A stretch of 64,000 bases of DNA, taken from positions 62,001-126,000 of the forward strand of contig JAKCPI010001877.1 of NCBI GenBank assembly GCA_023213315.1, given 5' to 3'. This stretch comes from Euborellia annulipes (taxonomy: Eukaryota; Arthropoda; Insecta; Dermaptera; Anisolabididae). Numbering within the stretch: position 1 is the first letter of the stretch; each line of letters starts with the position of its first letter. The position numbers and the translations under genes are program-made. Positions 32,603 through 43,879 of the stretch are shown piece after piece. The notes under the pieces were generated by a model, which worked only from the letters and a program-made list of their open reading frames with translations, was not told the DNA's origin and did not search any database.

Positions 32603-33023
32603 TTGATGAAATGGTGGATGCAGTCCAAATGAATATATTAAATAAAAGCAACTTGTGTTTTCTTTCTTGGACATAAAGTGACAGGTAGTATGTCGTTTTT
32701 TTCTGGTATAATTATTAAAAATCAATAAATTTTCAATAATATTTATTTTTTGGTTTACAGATGGGCTATTATGTTTCGGCCACCATGAGAGCCACCAAAA
32801 AAGAATTTTGAATTTTGACTAAATATCATCTTGTATTATATATATATGTATATTGTTTCAGTTCTGATGATGGCTCTCATGGTGGCCGAAACATGATAGC
32901 GCACCTGTAAACCAAAAATAAATATTTTTGAAAATTTATTGATTTTTAATAATTATAAGAAAAAAAACAACTACCTGTCACTTTATGTCAAAGAAAGAAA
33001 ACACAAGTTGCTTTTATTTAATT
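32603..33023. mobile_element. Penelope-like mini fold-back with 12-bp TSD
   Basis: Flanked by AGGTATAATTAT at 32591-32602 and 33024-33035. An unpaired extension of about 38 nt (32603-32640) precedes inverted arms of about 150-165 bp (AAATAAAAGCAACTTGTG ... CACAAGTTGCTTTTATTT). The left arm's inner end is GGCTATTATGTTTCGGCCAC, the right arm's is GTGGCCGAAACATGATAGC, so both arms hold the box 2 region. No coding sequence. Size, TSD length and extension match the protein-bearing element at 14381-15856. Confidence 0.8.
32864..32900 (+). ncRNA. Hammerhead-like motif with perfect CUGAUGA
   Basis: CTGATGA (32864-32870), stem II GGC..GCC (32872-32874 with 32885-32887, extendable by a G-U pair), then GAAAC (32888-32892). 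The following ATGATA departs from GTC; a cleavage triplet ATA would be needed, with a poor stem III. Probably decayed or inactive. Confidence 0.45.
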
Positions 33024-33039
33024 AGGTATAATTATGTTG

Positions 33040-33900
33040 AATATACGGTTAGAAAGAATGATTCTACAGCTAAAGATTTCACCATTTATTTATTTTTTCT
33101 ATTTTTACCGCGTATCTAATTGTAAAATTTAAACCTCTGGAGATTCCGAACGGTTAATCAGATCAAATTAAATGTGATGTCAATTTGTGCAGAAAAAACT
33201 ATAATTGACAATATAGAAAGAAAAAGTCTTATTTTAAATGGTACGCAGAGGCTGCTTCTAACATTCACTTGTAGAAAAGAAGCTCTAAAACTTCGATTTT
33301 TTATCTGAATCTAAACTCTCATTTTTTGAAAAGCGTTTTAAAGCCCTAACCAAAATTTTGTTACGTATCTAACAAACCCATTCTTTGAAGATGTTTTATC
33401 TTTAATAGCTATCTTTGAAGATAAAATAACAAGTAGCTCTCTTTCTAATTATATTTTTTTATATATTATGTATTTACAAGGGAGTAAATAAAAAAAAAAA
33501 ATAAAAAAAATAAAAATACATTAGAAGGGAATGATAAATCTCCTGCAAACAAACAAATAGCATTTATTTTATTTTGGTTGGTTTATGTCAAACACAGTCC
33601 ATTTAATATTTATATAGAATAAAAAGAGAGACAGAGAGAGAGAGAGAGAGAAATACCCTAGTACATCCACTTGGAGAGAGAGAAGGGCAAGCTATGTATG
33701 ATAAATCAAATAAATAAATCCGCAATCAAAATATCATAAACATACGATATAAATTGAGATATGAGTATGTTATGTGCACTCTTATGATCTAAATTTATTC
33801 ATAATTCGCCAAAGGGTGAGGATTTATTAAAGTTGATATAATTTATGTTTCTTAATCTGATAGTTTCTTAGGGCAATCACAAGGGCATATTACTTTAATA
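33040..33900. other. AT-rich DNA with GA microsatellite
   Basis: (GA)n at 33633-33652. No gene-like sequence found. Confidence 0.5.
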
Positions 33901-33905
33901 AATAT

Positions 33906-33965
33906 ACAGTCGGTCCTCTATTAACCGCCATGGGGGAGTTTTAAGCCTTGATTTTAGGCAACATA
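33906..33965 (+). mobile_element. Tigger/pogo-like left terminus
   Basis: TA followed by CAGTCGGTCCTCTATTAACC (33906-33925) resembles Tigger-type termini. No right end was found within the next kilobase, so this is a fragment. 33995-34228 is a short frame without a known domain. Confidence 0.35.
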
Positions 33966-34304
33966 CTCGTAATTGTATTTGGAAAATAATATAAGTGGAA
34001 GAGAAGGTGATGTTATGGAATGAAAAAGAGCAAGTACAGGTCCAGCAAATAAAGAGAACATTTGGATGCCAAATGCCTAAAGGGAGATGTTTCAGACAAA
34101 ATTTTATTTGTCCATCCCGAAAAACAAGCGCGTGGAATCAAATCACAATGGCCTCTGCAGCCAAAAACGTGAATGAAAAAAAAAAATTACAATATATTTT
34201 TTTATTATTAAGCTTATTACTCCGTTAACTAATTTTGTTTTTCTTATTTCATTAGTTTTATAGTTCCGGGTTGACCGAGCCCGAGCTCGGTCGTTTTTTT
34301 TTTT

Positions 34305-35150
34305 TTATAAAATTGGAAAATCTAAAAAAGTACATCAGTAAAGTACTAGTACTCGAGGGGCGCAATTTGATTTGTATAGAAGAAATAAGAAATAACAGTC
34401 CAGGGAGAGCTTTGAGGAATAGCAACATTACTGGGTGGTTACTTGGAGGAGTCAGTGTCTCATAAGAAAACTTTAATCAAGAGATATGAGAGAGTTGCCC
34501 AGGCGATGCGTAAGCCTTGGCAGCCTGGTGTCAATTAAAAATTATTATTATTATTTTCAACAAAATTAATAATAATCAAAAATTAGTATTTTAATAATAG
34601 AATTTAAATAATAAGTATTTTTCTACTAATTGGTCTTGTTGACATTATTAAATTTAATACATTGTAATTATTGATATAAAAAATTAAATTTACAAAATTG
34701 CACATTAATTAAAATTTAAATATTCGTAGAGAGATAAATGGTATTCTAATCTAAATCTGTGGGTCCTGGGTAAAGAGAGGAAGGGATTGGCCCCCTAAGC
34801 TTCGTCCATTATAAAATCTATAAAATTAATTCCAAGAAAATTGGAAAAAAACTAAAAAAAGTACACCAGTAAAGTACTAGTACTCGAGGTTCCTCGAAGA
34901 CGAGACCTAGCGCAATTTTTTTTCTATACCGGAACTAGGGAATATTTAATATTTGAGAGAAATCTTTGAAGGGAATTCCGAGAAAATTAGAAAAAAACTA
35001 AAAAAGTACACCAGTAAAGTACTAGTACTCGAATTTTCCCAAACATGAGACCTAGCACAATTCCATTTTGGGACCACAAATAGTATATATTTAAAATTTG
35101 AAAAAAAAATCGTTAGAGCCGTTTTCGAGAACTGATATGCTTATATATAA
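34305..35150 (+). repeat. Three family H-related blocks
   Basis: AAGTACATCAGTAAAGTACT or its near copy AAGTACACCAGTAAAGTACT occurs near 34330, 34858 and 35004, each followed by AGTACTCGA and, in two, a GAGACCTAGC.CAATT block. They share the AGTACTAGTACT core with family H but differ elsewhere. 34395-34560 ends in an (ATT)n run and may be a LINE tail. Confidence 0.45.
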
Positions 35151-35163
35151 ACAAACAAACGTA

Positions 35164-35370
35164 GAGTGAGGGACAATATTAAGTCCCACCCGTGTGTTTT
35201 CTACCTGTAATTATTTCATTGTTTTTATAAAAGAAAATTAAAATCTTTATTGGAAATTTTCTAAGTTTGAACCATGAAAGTTTCCATTAAAAAAAATATA
35301 TTTTTTTAAAAAGAATAAAATAATCACAAGTCGAAAACGTATGGGTGGGACTTAATAATGTCCCTCACTG
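35164..35370. mobile_element. mariner-like MITE with TA target
   Basis: 207 bp flanked by TA (35162-35163 and 35371-35372). Termini GAGTGAGGGACAATATTAAG and the inverse of CTTAATAATGTCCCTCACTG match over about 28 bp with two changes, continuing into GTCCCACCC. The interior is A/T-rich and non-coding. TIR plus TA duplication supports the Tc1/mariner/pogo group. Confidence 0.75.
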
Positions 35371-35379
35371 TACATTGCT

Positions 35380-36220
35380 TGTTTAATAGTATTAGATATA
35401 AAAAGAAGTCAGAAAATAAAACAGGCCTAGCTAATAGTTAAACATAAAGTTGAGTTTAAAAGTTCATTTAGACAGCAGATGGAGAAAGTCACAGTCACAG
35501 TCACTTAAACGCAATAAAAAAAAATTTAATTAAAATTTTTATTCTTCTTAAAAGACAGATATTAATTCATCTTAGTAAAGTCTATTTCGATGGAAGGATT
35601 AAATATTCCCTTCCCCCCTCTCCTTTATTTCTTCAAGAGGCTGGGTTCTTGTTTGCTGTATTTTACATAGATTATAATAAAAAAGAGTTACACACTCTCT
35701 CTCTCTCTGCTGAGATGAATTGAATGGATTTTGAATTCATTTCATTAATCATAATAATACTCTAATCAAGATTCGAACCCGGGGCACACCTGCTCTCTAC
35801 TCAATCATTGGGGCCACTTAAAGAGCGAGAGACTCTCGTGGGGTGAATTCAATTAAAGTGAATATTCCATTTGAAAATTGAACAGAAAAAATAATAATAA
35901 TCAAAGGCTGGAGACAAACGTAATCATTAATGATACTAAGGTTTGACCCAAGGGAAGTAGTTCTTGGATTCATTCCACTTTCTTACCTAAATTTGTAAAA
36001 TTTTATCAAATTTGTGAGATCAACTTTAATCACTATACACTACACAAGACCAGACATTTTGTCACAAACAGTCTGTTCTTGTGTGTCTTAAGCTGCTTAC
36101 ATATAAGGAAAAATTATTCTCTATAGAGCCTATGTAATTGTCCGAATTATATCAAATGCATTTCACTTCTTGACCTCTAGATTATGTATGCAAAGTTTCA
36201 AAACAATTGAATTATTAGTT
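35380..36220. other. AT-rich DNA; minus-strand tRNA-like word
   Basis: (CT)n at 35697-35707. GATTCGAACCCGGGGCAC at 35771-35788 is a reversed B-box-like word (GGGTTCGAATC), but no cloverleaf or SINE tail can be drawn. Otherwise unremarkable. Confidence 0.35.
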
Positions 36221-36225
36221 TATTC

Positions 36226-36675
36226 CTTAAATTTCTATGTAGTTTTTCAGGAGCATGCGCTGTTCGACGGCGGAGTCTCAGGAATTGTTGGAAGAATGAA
36301 ACTCAAACCATCAATTCATAGCAGAGACATTTATTGGTTGAGGATGCATCCTTTCGTTTCGACCAATTGTAGGCCTTCATAACCTTTTTATTACTTGTAA
36401 ATTATTAATAAAATGTCTCAAATTTCTAGACTTAAAAGGTTCTAAATAAGGCATACAATTGGTCGAAAAGATAGGATTTTATTTATTTATTATTTATTAT
36501 TATTATGGACCTAAGACACTTTGAACTGCGACCGAAACGATAGGATGCACCATCGTCAACCAATAAATGTCTCTGTTTTGAATTGATGGTTTGAGTTTCA
36601 TTCTCCCAACAACTCCTAAGAATCCGCCGTCGAATAGCGTAAGCACCTGACATAACTACATAGAAATTTTAGAAA
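36226..36675. mobile_element. Fold-back with GAAACGA motif
   Basis: Inverted arms of about 145 bp (36226-36370 and 36525-36675) share AAATTTCTATGTAG, GACGGCGGA.TCT.AG and ACATTTATTGGTTGA. The inner ends read GACCGAAACGATAGGATG (plus, near 36520) and its counterpart on the minus strand. Box 1 and a proper GTC are missing. Arm layout resembles the Penelope-like fold-backs, but no TSD was confirmed. Confidence 0.5.
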
Positions 36676-36906
36676 TACATGTGTATTATTATAAACAGGT
36701 GTAACATCCGCTTTAAGATTTTTAAATGGTTATTATTACGCCCTCTCAACCGCCAGCCATTGAGCTAAAATAGTTACAAAAATATTTTTGCAGTTAGTAA
36801 ATAATAAATTAACAAATTTACCACAGAAAAAGGCATCCATAACAATTTCTTATAAAATTCAAATAGAAATTATAAGTATCACATAACACAAAGAAGCATC
36901 ATTATT

Positions 36907-37112
36907 ACTATATATTATAAAGCGTTTATTTCCTGTGTAATGTAATCTGTTTAACAACGCTCTCGCTGATTGGCCAGAGTCAGAGGTGGGCGGAATCAGA
37001 GAAAGAAATTTAAAACTTTAAAATTTCCTAACAGAGAGCAAGAATAAATGTGATGCTTTTGCGAAAAGAACACAACCCCTGGAGGCCTGCCGAAGGCGGG
37101 TTTTGCCGCTAG
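36907..37112 (+). mobile_element. Short non-autonomous Helitron
   Basis: The 3' end has hairpin CCTGCC-GAA-GGCGGG (37086-37100), then TTTTGCCG and CTAG (37109-37112), the Helitron signature. The left end ACTATATATTATAAAGCG resembles TCTATATATAATAATAGCG at 59573, which begins a related element. No TSD and no coding sequence, as expected for such a derivative. Confidence 0.6.
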
Positions 37113-37114
37113 TT

Positions 37115-37770
37115 ATTAAATAATGGGATAAGAAACAAACTACTAGTTCAAAGGATCCTAGAGCAAAAATTAAAAAGATCTCTATATCTTTTTAGAAATC
37201 CATCTGGAGAGGCATTCACTGTATAATACATAATAAAGTTATTTGAGATTGATATGTATTTATGCAAAATCACAGGTGTTAATGGAATGAGATTCTAATG
37301 CATTTCAATTAGATGCTCTATCTCTATGTAGGTGTGTAGCTTAATGTTTATAATAATATTATCAATGCATTCTCGATAAATAATGCAATGGTCAAGAGTT
37401 ATAAAAAGCATATCGTCGGTGAACCAAGTATAATACGATATTTAAACAACAAAGTATTTAAAAAAGACACACGCCAAACGTGAAATAATATATTCAAAAA
37501 ACAAATTTAATGTCTTCTAATATGAGAGTTATCCATTGGTATGTACGCAAACTAACAGCTACAGAGACAAATAGAGTATTGAGATAAAAGAAAGTAATTT
37601 CTCTGTGAGAACGCCTAAGAGTTAGGCAACAAAAGAGAAAAGACAAAAGACTGGGCGGCTCCATCTTTGCGATCACGCATGCGCAGAGAAGGAGCTTTCT
37701 ACCAATTGTATCAAAAGGGGCGGAGCTTAATAATCGTCAAAAAGATGATAGAAAGGAATTGGAATAAAAA
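37115..37770. other. AT-rich DNA without recognised features
   Basis: No repeat or gene recognised; short frames only. 37660-37690 (CATCTTTGCGATCACGCATGC) resembles CATCATTGCATTCACGCATG near 53381, hinting at an unnamed repeat. Confidence 0.4.
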
Positions 37771-37772
37771 AA

Positions 37773-37902
37773 TCTGGTATGACTGGTCGCACAGCACACA
37801 ACTTTCTCTTACCTTCGGTAAACGAAAGTTATGCACTGTGCTTGTCTCACCAGATTTTTTGTGTCGAGATATATTTAGTTCCCATAGCACCTTAGTTCCA
37901 AA
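37773..37902 (+). mobile_element. Family H 5' end only
   Basis: Complete 5' hairpin (TCTGGTATGACTGGTCGC ... CTCACCAGA) plus GTGTCGAGATATATTTAGTT and a short downstream piece, then unrelated sequence. A 3'-truncated copy. Confidence 0.65.
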
Positions 37903-37991
37903 CTTTGTGTTTTCAAATGTATTTTAAATGTTGACTGCTTGAAATAAACTATGGTTATTTTTCAAAATTGTAATCTTATATTTGAATATTT

Positions 37992-38224
37992 GGACCGTTT
38001 ATTTTGAAAGTGGTGTAAGTCCATTTTCTATTGTTTCGAGAAAATGAAAGGTTAACATATCTGTTTATTAAAAAATCTATTTACTGACCAATTTTCAATT
38101 GTACAAAACATGGGAATTTTTTAAGAAATTTACCACTAGTTAGTTATACATAGAAAATTTACATTAATTTAAGCATATCTCATTAAAAAAAATGAACTTA
38201 CACCACTTTCAAAATAAACGGTCC
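37992..38224. mobile_element. MITE with perfect 29-bp TIRs
   Basis: GGACCGTTTATTTTGAAAGT and following bases (37992-38020) are perfectly inverted at 38196-38224. The subterminal GTGTAAGTCCA and inner block (TTGTTTCGAGAAAATGAAAG, GGTTAAC) resemble those of the MITE at 46021, whose outer termini are different. Flanking ATTT on both sides may be the target duplication. Non-coding. Confidence 0.75.
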
Positions 38225-38360
38225 ATTTTATACAGAAAAGAGAATCCTAAATAAATACAAAATCATAAGAATTTGAAAAAATGTTTTTAAATGTGTATAA
38301 AGTTCCAAAGGGGGCTGTTGGTGACCCCCTTTGAATCGAAATTTACATACAAATTCTAAT

Positions 38361-39214
38361 GAATTCAAGATGTAAAATTTATAACCATGGGAAAATATTT
38401 ATATTTTGTTACCATGGCAACCATTTCTCCTATGAAGTACAATAGTAAAGTGGTCTTCAGAAGATTTTAAAGGCAAAATGAGAAATTTTAAAGAACATCT
38501 AAAAAAAATCTGGTGTGACAAGCACAGCACACAACTCTCTGTGCTTTCAGACCAGATTTTTTGTGTCGACATATAAGTTATTTAGTTTCAGACAGTACGA
38601 TACATTCGATTTTCAAGATGTAAAATTTATAAACAGAAAAATATTTATATTTTGCTACCATGGCAACAATTTCTCCTATCTTTTCTATGGAGTACAAGAG
38701 TAAAGTGGTCTTCAGAAGATTTCAATGACAAAATGAGAATATACGTTTTAAAGAGAATCTAAAAAATAATTGATTTTTGAATTATAAAAAAAAAAATCGT
38801 TGGAGCAAATTTAGAGGAAATCGAAAAAAACTGAAAAAGTGCATCAGTAAAGTACTAGTACTCTTTGGCCGATTTTGATCAAAAGTTTCGTGTCACGTCC
38901 CATGGGGGTACCTAACTTAAATATAAAATTTCAAACTCCTAGCTCTTTTCGTTCTTGAAATATTTTGTTCACAGACAGACCATGTCACGAAAACCATTTT
39001 TTTGGATTCAGGGGACCTCAAAACGTGTATATCCATCAAAATCTCGACATCGAATTTTTGACATGAATCCAATATTTTCTCTCTATACCCAGTATATTAA
39101 CGTTTATCTATATATGCAATACCTATGGGTAAGAGAAAGTAAAAATCTGATATGACTGGTCCCATAGCAAACAACTTTCTCTTAACTTCGGTAATTGAAA
39201 GTTGTGTTGTGTGA
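38361..39214 (+). mobile_element. Nested and tandem family H copies
   Basis: Three pieces in one orientation. 38361-38508 is an older middle part (GAATTCAAGATGTAAAATTT to AACATCTAAAAAA). 38509-39141 is a near-complete copy inserted in its A-run, with a shortened 5' hairpin. 39146-39214 is a 5' hairpin starting four A's after the 3' end of the second piece. The head-to-tail junction (AAGAGAAAGTA-AAAA-TCTGATATGAC) is what rolling-circle-type elements often show. Confidence 0.7.
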
Positions 39215-39810
39215 AGTTTCACTTCTCTAGTGTGTAGTATAAAATACCCAGTGGATTTCCGATATGCCTATTTCTTAAAAGAAAGAAAGGGTAAAGAAAA
39301 ACAAATAATCATCTTAACTAACTCTCTCTTATAGGAATAAAGTTAATTCATCTTCATTCTCTTTTTAAGATCTAAAAACGTCGATATCTGATAATTTTAT
39401 AGAAGAAGAAGCATGAGGCAATGGAACAAAGCTTTCTTTTCAAAGACAAAAGTTCCATTAGAGAATAATTAAGATTCATTAATAAAAGGCGTAATAAAGA
39501 GAAGAAAGAAAAAAAATTCTTTTTTTTCTTGTATAAAAAGCAAATGAATTTGAAATAGCAATAGAGGGGGGGGGAGGCTAACACCTTATCTATCTCTCCA
39601 AGGAGTTTATCTTCTTACAAGTGTTTTGTTTGTTCCCCAAAGAGGAGGTTGAATTACAGCTTGCGATTGATTTCTTTTTATTTATTTTAAAATAAACAAG
39701 TGTTAAATTATTCATTTGTAGGAGGGAAGTTGCTGCCGAAATACTGAAGAGAAAAAGAATTAAAATCAAACGCGAAGGTCAGAGAGCATTTATAAGGGCT
39801 AGTCGGAAAT
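39215..39810. other. AT-rich DNA without recognised features
   Basis: G-run at 39569-39577. Nothing gene-like. Confidence 0.5.
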
Positions 39811-40163
39811 AGAGAGAAAGTATTGGATTCATGTTAAAAATTCGATGTCGAGGTTTTGATGGATATACATCTTTTGCAACCCCTGAGTCTAAAAAAGAGG
39901 GTTCCGCAAAATGATGTCTGTTTTTGGGAGTGTCTGTGACAAAATATCTCAAGAACGAAAAGAGTTAGGAAGTTGAAATTTTATATTTAAGTCAGGCACC
40001 CCCCTGGGATTGTCACGAAGCTTTTTAACAAAATTGGTCAAAGAGAACAAGTACTTTACTGATGCACTTTTTTAGTAATTTTTTTTTTTTTTTTCTCAAA
40101 ATTCGCAACAACGATTTTGTTTAAAATTCATAAAACAACTATTTTTTAGATTCTCTTTATTTT
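39811..40163 (-). mobile_element. Family H 3'-part copy
   Basis: Runs from AGAGAGAAAGTATTGG through CGATGTCGAGGTTTTGATGG to AACTATTTTTTAGATTCTC on the minus strand. The outer half of the 3' hairpin and the 5' half of the element are missing. Confidence 0.65.
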
Positions 40164-40164
40164 T

Positions 40165-42690
40165 AAATAAATTATATTCATATAAGGGATTATTGGGACA
40201 GAAAGTTATAATTTTTTTAATGAATTGTTAAAAAATTAAGGAAATTAATTTTTTTGTTATCCAGCTAATACAGCAATCTATCCCAAAAATTTTAATTTTT
40301 TTTAAATTTAAAAATAAATGTATTGTTATTATTAATCACATATTGATTAAGAAAATTTTAAAATAAGATTAGATGATTAATTTAAAAATTATCTGTCAAA
40401 TAGTTCGGCACTCTTGCAAGAGATGGCAGGCTAGTCTAACAGTAGGCACACTATTATCCTATATCTGACCTATATTTATATATTTTTTTGCTTTTATAAA
40501 AGATACATAATATAGGCCTATAATAACATTTATAAAGTATTTATTGTTAAAAGATCAATGAAAATCAACCAAATGCATAAATTATTAGCTGCCATTCTGA
40601 CATCTCTTGGCAAATTTTCGTAATAGGTTTTTTTTTTTTTTTTTTTTACATTTACACTACTAAACACCCTTAATACCAAAATAAGAAAAAGTTTTTAAAT
40701 TTTTAAATTCATTTTTTTTTTCTTATACCACAACCTAGGCTTTCTTTTCCTATAGTAGGTCCTATTTTGATTTTGATTTAATTATTTCAACCAAAAGAGC
40801 CAAATTCATACTTTAGAATTGAAATATTCTCCCCCATCAAATTTTTATGGGAGAAAACGTAACTTCAACAATTAACAAAGTAGAAATTAAAAAATATTTT
40901 GTTGAATGGCTGTGTTCTATACGAAATCTTCAAATAAGTTCGTCTCTTTAAATTTTATTTATTTATTAAAAGAGAACTGGATTTGTACGAGAAATTGATT
41001 AATCTTCCAGATTAAAATTAATTAATTTATTTATTTTCTTTCGGCATCTGAGGTCATTTTAAACCCCCTCTCTATCCAACCAAGAGATACATTGATAATC
41101 CCCTCCCCCCACACAGCTCAATTTTACAATTTTAAATCAATTTGGAGGATTTTATTTTATTTTTGTTTTTTGTTTTTTCAACAAAACTTTTATATCTTAA
41201 TATAGATATTCCAATAACGGATATTTTAAAATATCAATTGATAGCAGACTTGTTTCTTTATTTTTTTTTTTTCCTTCCTTATCAGAAGTCGTTTCTGTTT
41301 CGATTTCACGTCCTAGAGAACGTGCAATCCATCATTCAATATAATAAAATTCAACTTCCCTCTCTCTCGCCACTTACTTTTGATTGTAGCCTCTCTCTCT
41401 CTCTCTCTAGTTCAATATTGAATCTTTTTGATTTAAGAAAAAAAAAAAAAAAAAAAAACAGTGTGATCGAAGAACTACGTCAAAGATAACTGAGAAATGC
41501 AGAACTTATCAATGTAAAATTCCAATTGAATAATAATGTTCTGGATTATAGCGAACGAAAAAAGATAACGACTTGGTTACATGCTTCTTTTTATCTGTAA
41601 TCAAAATCATGATTGTTTTTAAAGATTTTATGGAAATTTGTTTGATTGCAAGTGAACAGAGAAAATTCATCCCTTTGATGGTTTAGAGAAAGATTAAAAG
41701 GGCTCGACCATGATGGCCCTTTTAGGGCCAGATTAAGAGGATTAGTGAATTACAACTTTATATATTATACATGTGTTTGTGTGGGTAACTCAAATGGAAG
41801 GAATTATTAATTAGCGCTGATGTGTCATGACAAGGGATCCGCAAGGTGTCCAAAAAAATCTAACCATGGTCACAACTCAGAGTGTGAAAAAACAGAATCC
41901 ACTCCAGGATGTCAGGAAAGTGACGAGGACTCTCCTTATAGTAGGTGAGAATCTAAGATTTCGAAAAGAATTCATTGAGAAGCAACACACGGAGACAATA
42001 TTAATAAGACGTTTCAATGTCTTTTAGAATCGTTAAATATTTGAGGAGATAATAATGGAGTTGTTTGTCCCAATAATTTTTAATGAGATACTTAATGCAG
42101 ATTGTTATCTCTATAGAAAAAGTTTCTTCTTATTTTCTCCGAGTGTCAATTTCCAGAGTCAAATGAACATTTGAAAGTTGAAGTGTGTGGGTGAAATGGT
42201 TGGCAATCGCACACTCTCTAATCTCTCTATCCCTGCGATTACTTCTTATGGCCCTTCCCTCAATATATAACTTAACGCGGTAATATAAAGTGGATTCAAA
42301 CCAAAATTCATGGCTTTTTAACTATGATAATTATGCAATAAAAGAAATCTCACAAAGAAGCTAGATATGAAAAGGTTGGAAATTACACTCCTAAATTATA
42401 ACACAGGATACTTCAGAAATGTATTTTTCTCTCACAAATAGAAAATATATCAATATTTTCTCTGTCGAGATATACGATATAATACAGTAAAATAGTAAGA
42501 AGGTACAAAAGAATAAGAATTCCGATGACACCAACAGCATCTCAATTTCCTATAGAAAATACACGAGCTACTAGATATCAGAAAGTGGCATTAGATGCAG
42601 AAAAAAAAATAATTAAAAAAAGGAAGAAATTTTTTGTTCTTCTTAACCAGAGCTAATCATATATTACTTAGGTGTTAAAAGTTAGCTATG
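40165..42690. other. AT-rich DNA without recognised gene
   Basis: Contains T/A homopolymers (40629-40647, 41439-41459) and (CT)n at 41391-41408. A 66-codon frame at 41827-42027 and a T-rich 115-codon frame at 41142-41489 have no domain I recognise. A short SINE-tail-like word occurs near 41041. Confidence 0.4.
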
Positions 42691-42705
42691 ATTAAGAAGA
42701 GCGGA

Positions 42706-43156
42706 CTTTGGGGTGCAGACAGCTCAAGGAATTCATACTCCGGCCTTAAGCTAGGAGGGCTCGCTTCTGCCTGAAACAAACTAGAGAGAAATTATCAACC
42801 TACTTAGGATTTGTTACAGGACACTGTAGGCTAAATAGACACCAAAAAATAATAGGTATAAAAGAGACCTATCTATGTAGAGGCTGCGAATTAGAAGATG
42901 AAACCCCAACACACATTATTTGTAGTTGCCCGGTGACACAAACTAGATGATCCACATTGGGAAGTACAATTTTGGAACCCAAGGATATTCATGCGATCTC
43001 CCCCAATAGGCTTCTAGATTTCTTTGCGAGATTGGGCTGGTTGAAAGGGCGTATAAGGATCTAGTAGCGATCTGGCACAAGGGGTCCACATTGGTGGCCT
43101 AAGTGCCTGGTCTCTCGAAAGCAAGGTGACCGCGCCAACATCTAATCCATCCATCC
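42706..43156 (+). pseudogene. 5'-truncated LINE with zinc-finger C-terminus
   Basis: Insertion of 451 bp bounded by AAGAAGAGCGGA at 42694-42705 and 43157-43168 (12-bp TSD), ending in an (ATCC)n tail. Translation gives GHCRLNRHQKIIGI, then CRGCELEDETPTHIICSCP, the C..C..H..C finger at the C-terminus of I/jockey-type LINE polyproteins; then a stop and, in another frame, NRLLDFFARLGWLKGR. Reverse transcriptase is lost by 5' truncation, typical of target-primed reverse transcription. Confidence 0.8.
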
Positions 43157-43479
43157 AAGAAGAGCGGAAACGTTTTGCAACTTCATTGCTTTTTTAAGGC
43201 TATTTTAGAGTTATGTTTTTATAAACAAAAGATTTATTTATCCCTCCAGACGGATGTTTTTTAGGAAATTTGGTCAGGAGCTGGACAGAAACTTCTTAAT
43301 TATTACGGCTGAGTTTGGTCCAGTGGAAGCTAAAAAAACCGTGATTCGCTATAATAATTTACTGCTTCTTTGAGACGATTAACTCATTGTTTTAATACCT
43401 AATTACAATCAGTGAGATCTATAAATTTGCTATGGTATATAGCCCAACCACCATAGGTTGGATAGGAAAATTAATGTAT

Positions 43480-43625
43480 TTGTAAAAAAATTGAACTGAA
43501 GCTGCCAAAATGCTTTTTGAGGTTCTCAAAATCCATTTAAATGATTGTAATTTTTTTCGTAAACGAAAACTCAAAAACTATTTATTCAATTGTTTTCTCT
43601 CGAATAAAATGATATATAATTTTTG
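43480..43625 (-). repeat. Second microsatellite repeat family, minus copy
   Basis: Inverse of the block at 31330-31500: TGAACTGAAGCTGCCAAAA, TGAGGTTCTCAAAATCC and AACGAAAACTCAAAAACTAT. The (CA)n part is absent. Confidence 0.5.
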
Positions 43626-43662
43626 TATCTACGCGACAAAAAAATATTTCATTTTATTTTAA

Positions 43663-43870
43663 TAAAAAAAACACTCACATTTTTTTCTCATTCACACTCA
43701 CACACACACACACACATTCACACAGTCTTTTAGGCGACAAAAATTTATTTGTATTGAATTGACTACCAATCCATTTAAATAAATAGGGGCGAGGTCTAAA
43801 TAGCCATAGATGCCGAAAAAGATCTTAAATAAAATAAAAAGTTCTTCTGTCGGCTTAGTCCGACCATTTT
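43663..43870. mobile_element. Two SINE tail fragments, facing
   Basis: 43663-43735 is the minus-strand GTGTGAATG-type tail of the SINE at 26521. 43740-43835 is a plus-strand SINE tail (GTCTAAATAGCCATAGATGC, CGAAAAAGATCTTAAA) like 59472-59512. GGCTTAGTCCGACC at 43854 is also found inverted near 31058. Confidence 0.5.
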
Positions 43871-43879
43871 TTTGCATCA

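Noticed and set aside
41142..41489. 115-codon plus-strand frame
   Set aside because: Composition is driven by T and CT runs with poly-lysine at its end; no domain, and low-complexity DNA explains it.
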